Assembly (NCBI GenBank): GCA_020024595.1
Contig: JAHHTO010000086.1
Location: forward strand, 1-10,091
Length of the DNA stretch: 10,091 nucleotides
Reading direction: 5' to 3'
Source of the DNA: Schaedlerella sp.
GTDB taxonomy: Bacteria > Bacillota > Clostridia > Lachnospirales > Lachnospiraceae
The translations under genes were made by a program, and so were the position numbers. The notes beneath the pieces are model-generated. The model saw nothing but the letters and a program-made list of their open reading frames with translations, did no database searches and was not told the DNA's origin. Below are positions 6,915 to 10,091 of the stretch, piece after piece (position 1 is the stretch's first letter; every line of letters begins with the position of its first letter).

Positions 6915-7399
6915 ACTTGTACCTCCTTATCCGCTTCCTGAAACTGTATCCGCTTTGCTTTCATATATTTCTGAATCGCACGAAGCTGTCCCATATATCC
7001 AGTACACCGGCAAAGATTTCCAGCCAAATATTCTTTTATTTCTTCAATTGTCGGATTATCCAGTTCTCTCACCATTGCAAAAACGCTCATGATAAATCCC
7101 GGTGAGCAGAAACCACACTGTTCAGCACCTTCCTCCGCCAGAAATCTGCCAAATTCTGCTGCTTCCTCCTGCACACCTTCCAAAGTTGTCACTTCCTGCC
7201 CGTCTATACTTGCTGCCAATACGGAACAGGACAAACGCGGTCTTCCATCAATCCATACAGTACAAAGTCCGCAGTTGGTTGTCTCACATCCGCACTTTAC
7301 ACTGACACATCCCAGCTTACGCAGGACATCCAACAGAACACTGTCACCGGCAACTTCTGCTTTTACTTGTTTTCCATTTAACCGAAACTGTACTTCCAT
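6911..7399 (-). CDS. Xanthine dehydrogenase-family 2Fe-2S subunit
   Basis: The 162-residue protein carries the two [2Fe-2S] clusters that pass electrons from molybdenum to FAD. The N-terminal plant-ferredoxin-type cluster uses Cys38, Cys43, Cys46 and Cys58 (CETTNCGLCTVWIDGRPRLSC). The C-terminal helical cluster uses Cys95, Cys98, Cys130 and Cys132 (QCGFCSPG and LCRCTGY). Gln94 is the residue that usually contacts the pterin. Cys31 and Cys36 are additional and precede the first cluster. Length fits the small subunits of this family (about 150-170). The ATG at 7399 directly abuts the TAG of the FAD gene, with GGAGGG upstream. The stop overlaps the Mo-subunit start by 4 nt, which indicates translational coupling and fixed stoichiometry. 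Confidence 0.96.
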   Translation of the reverse strand: MEVQFRLNGKQVKAEVAGDSVLLDVLRKLGCVSVKCGCETTNCGLCTVWIDGRPRLSCSVLAASIDGQEVTTLEGVQEEAAEFGRFLAEEGAEQCGFCSPGFIMSVFAMVRELDNPTIEEIKEYLAGNLCRCTGYMGQLRAIQKYMKAKRIQFQEADKEVQV

Positions 7400-8203
7400 C
7401 TATCTTCCCTCCGTAATTATTGATTCCATTGCACGCCCAACCAACACCTGTGCCAGATGTTTTCGGTACTCAGCACTTCCACGCATATTGGAACTATATT
7501 CAAAACTGTCGGCAACTTCCTTTGCATACGCAGTAAGCTGATCTTTCGAAACATTTTCTGGAATGGCCCATTCCTTCTCAACAAGAGCCGCTCGCATCGG
7601 TCTTGCCCCGATAGAAAAATACCAACATTCCTTACCATGTACATCTCCAGTCACCACTGCACAAGTCAATACCGGAAAATCTGTCTTCGTTTGACGTACT
7701 GACAGATAGCGCACCTTTCGGGCCTGTTTTCTTATAATAACAGACAGTACGATATCCTTATTTTTCTTTTTCTCCACAAATTCTCTAAGGCGCACAGTTC
7801 CGCCATCATACAGTTCTACAAATGTATCCATTGCTAACAAACATGTGAGTACGTCCGAAAATCCATATCGACCGTAAATACTTCCACCGATCGTTGCCTG
7901 ATTCCGAAATTGCACACCTACAATATGACGCACGGATTCTGCCAATGCACCTCCAAAATATGCATTCAGTTCTTCATTCTTCTCTAATTGACGTAAAGTA
8001 CACATCGCACCGATCCGGAATACATGATCTGTCTCTTCAATCTGCTCCAAACCCAGTCCTGACAGATCAATCATTGTCTTGACATTCGCATTCCCCAGAC
8101 GCAGCCACATCATGCCACCCATTATCCGACTGTTTCTAGCCTGATTCAGTTCATAAGCTTCTTCCACTGTCTTTACTTTTACATAATTTTGAATCGTAAG
8201 CAA
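7400..8203 (-). CDS. Xanthine dehydrogenase-family FAD-binding subunit (TTG start)
   Basis: The 267-residue protein is the medium, FAD-binding subunit that should hand electrons to NAD+ or another acceptor. The N-terminal FAD-binding region has SRIMGGMMWLRLG (about 25-37), where most relatives have a GGTDL-type loop. NQATIGGSIYGRYGFSDVL then matches the second flavin motif TIGGN, but with GRYGFSD in place of the usual ASPAAD. The C-terminal part matches the CO-dehydrogenase flavoprotein C-terminal domain (FSIGARPMRA). The start is TTG at 8203. AGGAGGAG lies 7 nt upstream and there is no in-frame ATG near it, so this is well supported. It is the first gene of a FAD, 2Fe-2S, Mo operon, the same order as coxMSL. 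It follows the LysR gene by 89 bp on the same strand. Confidence 0.92.
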   Translation of the reverse strand: MLTIQNYVKVKTVEEAYELNQARNSRIMGGMMWLRLGNANVKTMIDLSGLGLEQIEETDHVFRIGAMCTLRQLEKNEELNAYFGGALAESVRHIVGVQFRNQATIGGSIYGRYGFSDVLTCLLAMDTFVELYDGGTVRLREFVEKKKNKDIVLSVIIRKQARKVRYLSVRQTKTDFPVLTCAVVTGDVHGKECWYFSIGARPMRAALVEKEWAIPENVSKDQLTAYAKEVADSFEYSSNMRGSAEYRKHLAQVLVGRAMESIITEGR

Positions 8204-8292
8204 AACACCACTCCTCCTATTTCTTCCTTTGTTTTAGATATTCTGTTGTACAATCATCTGTATCCTTTTTATTGGATTGCTAAGCAACGATT
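8204..8292 (-). promoter_or_regulatory. Leader between the LysR gene and the hydroxylase operon
   Basis: This 89-bp gap holds no convincing sigma-A promoter. The best match, TTGCTT-N17-GATACA (8287-8259), has a poor -10. An 11-bp palindrome TTGCTAAGCAA (8277-8287) overlaps that -35. The motif TTGTACAATCA (plus strand, 8246-8256) recurs exactly in the malic enzyme leader. The operon is probably either activator-dependent or transcribed through from the LysR gene, since I see no terminator here. Confidence 0.35.
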
Positions 8293-9168
8293 TCATTTCA
8301 AATAATTCTTTGCAAATTCAAGAAAGCAACTGACATCACTATACAGATATTGATCTTTCTTCCACATAAGAACGATATCAAAATTAATCTGCTTCTCGAA
8401 TGGTATGGAAATAATATCTTTATCATTTTTTACCAAATCTTCCAATAAAAATGCCGCCGCAGTCCCATCTAGAATAAACTGCTTTATCATACTCAACTGA
8501 CTGGAATATAAAAGAACATTCGGAACGATTCCTTCCCGTTCAAATATACGCTCAATTGCTATTTCCGGTGCTGAATCCTTTTCAAAAAGAACCAGTGGTT
8601 CATCTTTGAGCATCGAAAACTTAATCGCCTTTTTATGAGCCAGCCGATGTTCAGGGCTTACACACAACATAACTTTCGACTTTCCTAATAATAATGTCTG
8701 AAGCCGAACATCCGGAAGCGCACTCAGAGATGCCATTGCCAGATCCAGCTTTCCCTTTTCTAGCAATTTCATAGCCTGAATAGAACCACATTCCGTAATA
8801 GAAAGTTGAATTTCCGGATATTTGTTGTGAAAAGACTTATAGAGTCCAGGAAGAAAAATAGTTCCTCCCATCGGCGGCACCCCCAAGCGGAACAAATTTT
8901 TATTTTTTCCCAAATCTTGCATCTGTCTGGAAAGCTGAGTATACTCACTCAAAAGCCGGTCTGCATGTTCCAAAAGAAATTCTCCTTCCGTAGTAAGAAT
9001 AAGCCTTTTCCCTTCATGCCGAAAAAGATTCACATGAAACTCTCCCTCCAAATCCCGGATCGATGCAGTTACAGACGGCTGCGAAATATGAAGATACTTT
9101 GCAGCTTTTGTTACACTTTGAAAATGGCAAACCGCCTGAAAATGTGCTAATTTTGTAATCGTCATCAT
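8293..9168 (-). CDS. LysR-type transcriptional regulator
   Basis: The 291-residue protein has the standard LysR architecture. The N-terminal winged helix-turn-helix (about 3-62) contains SVTKAAKYLHISQPSVTASIRDLEGEFHVNLF and the wing RLILTTEGEFLLEHA. A linker helix and a periplasmic-binding-protein-like effector domain follow from about residue 92 (LFRLGVPPMGG...) to the end. Length is typical (about 290-310). ATG codons at 9168 and 9165 are both possible. The ribosome binding site is a modest GGGAAGGGAAAA. It is divergent from malic enzyme, and a LysR-type box in the shared region fits control of malic enzyme plus autoregulation. It also lies just upstream of the hydroxylase operon on the same strand, so that operon is a second possible target. 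The effector is unknown; malate or another carboxylate is a guess from context. Confidence 0.95.
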   Translation of the reverse strand: MMTITKLAHFQAVCHFQSVTKAAKYLHISQPSVTASIRDLEGEFHVNLFRHEGKRLILTTEGEFLLEHADRLLSEYTQLSRQMQDLGKNKNLFRLGVPPMGGTIFLPGLYKSFHNKYPEIQLSITECGSIQAMKLLEKGKLDLAMASLSALPDVRLQTLLLGKSKVMLCVSPEHRLAHKKAIKFSMLKDEPLVLFEKDSAPEIAIERIFEREGIVPNVLLYSSQLSMIKQFILDGTAAAFLLEDLVKNDKDIISIPFEKQINFDIVLMWKKDQYLYSDVSCFLEFAKNYLK

Positions 9169-9196
9169 TGACTATTTTCCCTTCCCTGACTTATTC

Positions 9197-9211
9197 ATAG
9201 TTTTTTACTAT
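9197..9211. promoter_or_regulatory. Candidate LysR operator (ATAG-N7-CTAT)
   Basis: A 15-bp interrupted palindrome, ATAG-N7-CTAT, contains the T-N11-A core of LysR-family sites. Its centre (9204) lies about 64 bp upstream of the predicted malic enzyme start site, where LysR regulators usually place their anchoring site. It also lies within about 20 bp after the predicted start of the LysR gene itself, which suits negative autoregulation. Confidence 0.5.
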
Positions 9212-9219
9212 CAAAATAT

Positions 9220-9248
9220 ATAATATATATATTTTTCTTTTCTGTAAA
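9220..9248 (-). promoter_or_regulatory. Candidate promoter of the LysR gene
   Basis: On the minus strand TTTACA (9248-9243) and TATTAT (9225-9220) are spaced by 17 bp. The region is very rich in TA repeats, so other -10 choices exist. It overlaps the -35 region predicted for malic enzyme on the other strand, so the two promoters are back to back and could interfere. Confidence 0.45.
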
Positions 9249-9261
9249 GCAATGTTATGAT
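9233..9261 (+). promoter_or_regulatory. Candidate malic enzyme promoter
   Basis: TATGAT (9256-9261) with a TGT extension is a good extended -10. The region 17 bp upstream (9233-9238, TTTTCT) is a poor -35, as often seen at activator-dependent promoters. The predicted start near 9268 leaves a leader of about 83 nt containing two inverted repeats. Confidence 0.4.
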
Positions 9262-9289
9262 ATTCATATAAAACATGTCACATAACATT
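9251..9289. repeat. Inverted repeat across the malic enzyme -10 and start site
   Basis: AATGTTATG (9251-9259) is repeated inverted as CATAACATT (9281-9289), with a 21-bp gap. The left arm includes most of the -10 box and the right arm lies about 15-20 bp downstream of the predicted start. The two arms are spaced about three helical turns apart (30 bp), which would suit a regulator binding one face of the DNA. It could equally be chance in AT-rich sequence. Confidence 0.45.
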
Positions 9290-9291
9290 AC

Positions 9292-9312
9292 TGTACAAAG
9301 CAATTTTGTACA
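9292..9312. repeat. TGTACAAA palindrome in the malic enzyme leader
   Basis: TGTACAAA (9292-9299) and TTTGTACA (9305-9312) form an inverted repeat with a 5-nt gap. The right arm extends to TTGTACAATCA (9306-9316), which is found again at 8246-8256 upstream of the hydroxylase operon. In RNA it would make a small hairpin 24 nt before the ribosome binding site. As DNA it is a plausible operator. Confidence 0.45.
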
Positions 9313-9350
9313 ATCACTACCTAACATCGAAAACAAAAGGAGGAATAAAA

Positions 9351-10091
9351 ATGAATTATTCAGAAGAATCACTCAAAATGCATTATGAACTAAAAGGCAA
9401 ATTGGAAGTAACTCCTCGTACCTCCGTGGACAACAAGGAAGCTCTTTCACTTGCTTATACTCCCGGCGTAGCGCAGCCATGTCTGGAAATCCAAAAAGAC
9501 ATTAGTAAAAGTTACGAATTGACCCGTCGTTGGAATACAGTTGCCGTCATAACAGATGGAACAGCAGTCCTCGGGCTAGGAGATATTGGTCCCGAAGCCG
9601 GCATGCCTGTAATGGAAGGAAAATGCGTTCTTTTCAAAACATTTGGCGATGTAGATGCCATCCCACTCTGTGTCCGAAGTAAGGATGTGGATGAAATTGT
9701 GAATACTATAGCCTTACTCGAAGGTTCCTTTGGCGGTGTGAACTTAGAGGATATTTCTGCTCCACGCTGTTTTGAAATTGAGCAGAAACTGAAAGAACGC
9801 TGTGATATTCCTATCTTTCACGATGATCAGCACGGCACTGCCGTAGTAACCCTTGCAGGGCTTATAAATGCATTAAAACTTGTCAAAAAAAGAATAGAAG
9901 ATATTCGCATTGTCACTTCAGGCGCAGGTGCAGCCGGCATTGCTATTATCAAACTGCTCATGGGAATGGGATTAAAAAACGTAATCATGACCGATCGAAA
10001 AGGTGCTATCTACGAAGGAAGAGAAGGTTTGAATCCGGTTAAGCAAGAAATCGCTTCCATTACCAATCCAGAAAAGATAAGCGGAACTCTC
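9351..10091 (+). CDS. Malic enzyme (oxaloacetate-decarboxylating malate dehydrogenase), N-terminal part
   Basis: The ATG at 9351, with AAGGAGG 7 nt upstream, opens a frame of 247 codons that is still open at the right edge. The protein oxidatively decarboxylates malate to pyruvate with reduction of NAD(P)+. Visible signatures are AYTPGVA with catalytic Tyr36, the TDGTAVLGLGDIGPEAGMPVMEGK block with Lys91, the metal-binding NLEDISAPRCFEIE (Glu133, Asp134) and HDDQHGTA (Asp158, Asp159), and the nucleotide-binding loop GAGAAG (191-196) followed by the strand VIMTD. This is the short bacterial malic enzyme type, usually about 390 residues, so about 60 percent is present. Whether a C-terminal phosphotransacetylase-like domain follows cannot be seen. 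Asp215 at the end of the second Rossmann strand leans towards NAD+. It is divergent from the LysR gene, which probably controls it. Confidence 0.95.
   Translation, partial: MNYSEESLKMHYELKGKLEVTPRTSVDNKEALSLAYTPGVAQPCLEIQKDISKSYELTRRWNTVAVITDGTAVLGLGDIGPEAGMPVMEGKCVLFKTFGDVDAIPLCVRSKDVDEIVNTIALLEGSFGGVNLEDISAPRCFEIEQKLKERCDIPIFHDDQHGTAVVTLAGLINALKLVKKRIEDIRIVTSGAGAAGIAIIKLLMGMGLKNVIMTDRKGAIYEGREGLNPVKQEIASITNPEKISGTL

Noticed and set aside
7089..7541. A 150-codon plus-strand frame opposite the 2Fe-2S gene
   Set aside because: It is a shadow of two well-supported genes on the other strand, with low-complexity Ser/Thr/Pro composition.
9214..9236. TA-rich run as a possible replication origin or curved-DNA element
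   Set aside because: It is short, has no DnaA boxes or iterons, and is adequately explained as promoter DNA between two divergent genes.
1..10091. CRISPR arrays, IS elements, tRNA or rRNA genes, phage or defence genes
   Set aside because: No regularly spaced repeats, transposase or integrase frames, structural RNA signatures or terminal inverted repeats were seen on either strand.

Overview
The window looks like chromosomal DNA from an anaerobic gut Firmicute, most likely a Lachnospiraceae member. The signs are AT-rich intergenic DNA, strong AGGAGG-type ribosome binding sites, sigma-A-type promoters with TG-extended -10 boxes, a rubredoxin, a clostridial-type pyruvate formate-lyase pair, and a left-edge protein that reads like the DUF4317 family common in that group. 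This is an inference from protein style and was not confirmed by a search.

Layout from left to right: (1) 1-137, minus, the N-terminus of a DUF4317-like protein running off the left edge. (2) 365-526, plus, rubredoxin with a near-consensus promoter. A long bulged hairpin follows and is shared with the convergent next gene. (3) 622-3764, minus, pflB then pflA. The 146-bp gap between them holds two stacked hairpins and a possible separate pflA promoter. The pflB promoter has a Rex-like half-palindrome over its -35 box. (4) 4033-4530, plus, a GNAT acetyltransferase, divergent from pflB. It ends in a strong hairpin shared with the convergent operon to its right. (5) 4629-8203, minus, a tightly packed three-gene molybdenum hydroxylase (xanthine dehydrogenase family) operon, transcribed in the order FAD subunit (TTG start), 2Fe-2S subunit, Mo subunit. 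(6) 8293-9168, minus, a LysR-type regulator just upstream of that operon. (7) 9351 to the right edge, plus, the N-terminal 247 codons of a malic enzyme, divergent from the LysR gene.

How they fit together: PflB converts pyruvate and CoA to formate and acetyl-CoA once PflA installs its glycyl radical. Malic enzyme supplies pyruvate from malate, so both touch the pyruvate node of fermentation. The molybdenum hydroxylase probably oxidises a purine or another N-heterocycle and passes electrons through 2Fe-2S clusters to FAD. The LysR regulator sits between the hydroxylase operon and malic enzyme. A LysR-type box about 64 bp before the predicted malic enzyme start site points to malic enzyme as its main target. 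An 11-base motif shared by the malic enzyme leader and the hydroxylase leader hints that a second factor may link the two units.

I found no evidence of a novel defence, mobile or otherwise undescribed system. There is no IS element, CRISPR array, tRNA or rRNA. The points of interest are regulatory architecture and the unassigned substrate and subfamily features of the molybdenum hydroxylase.
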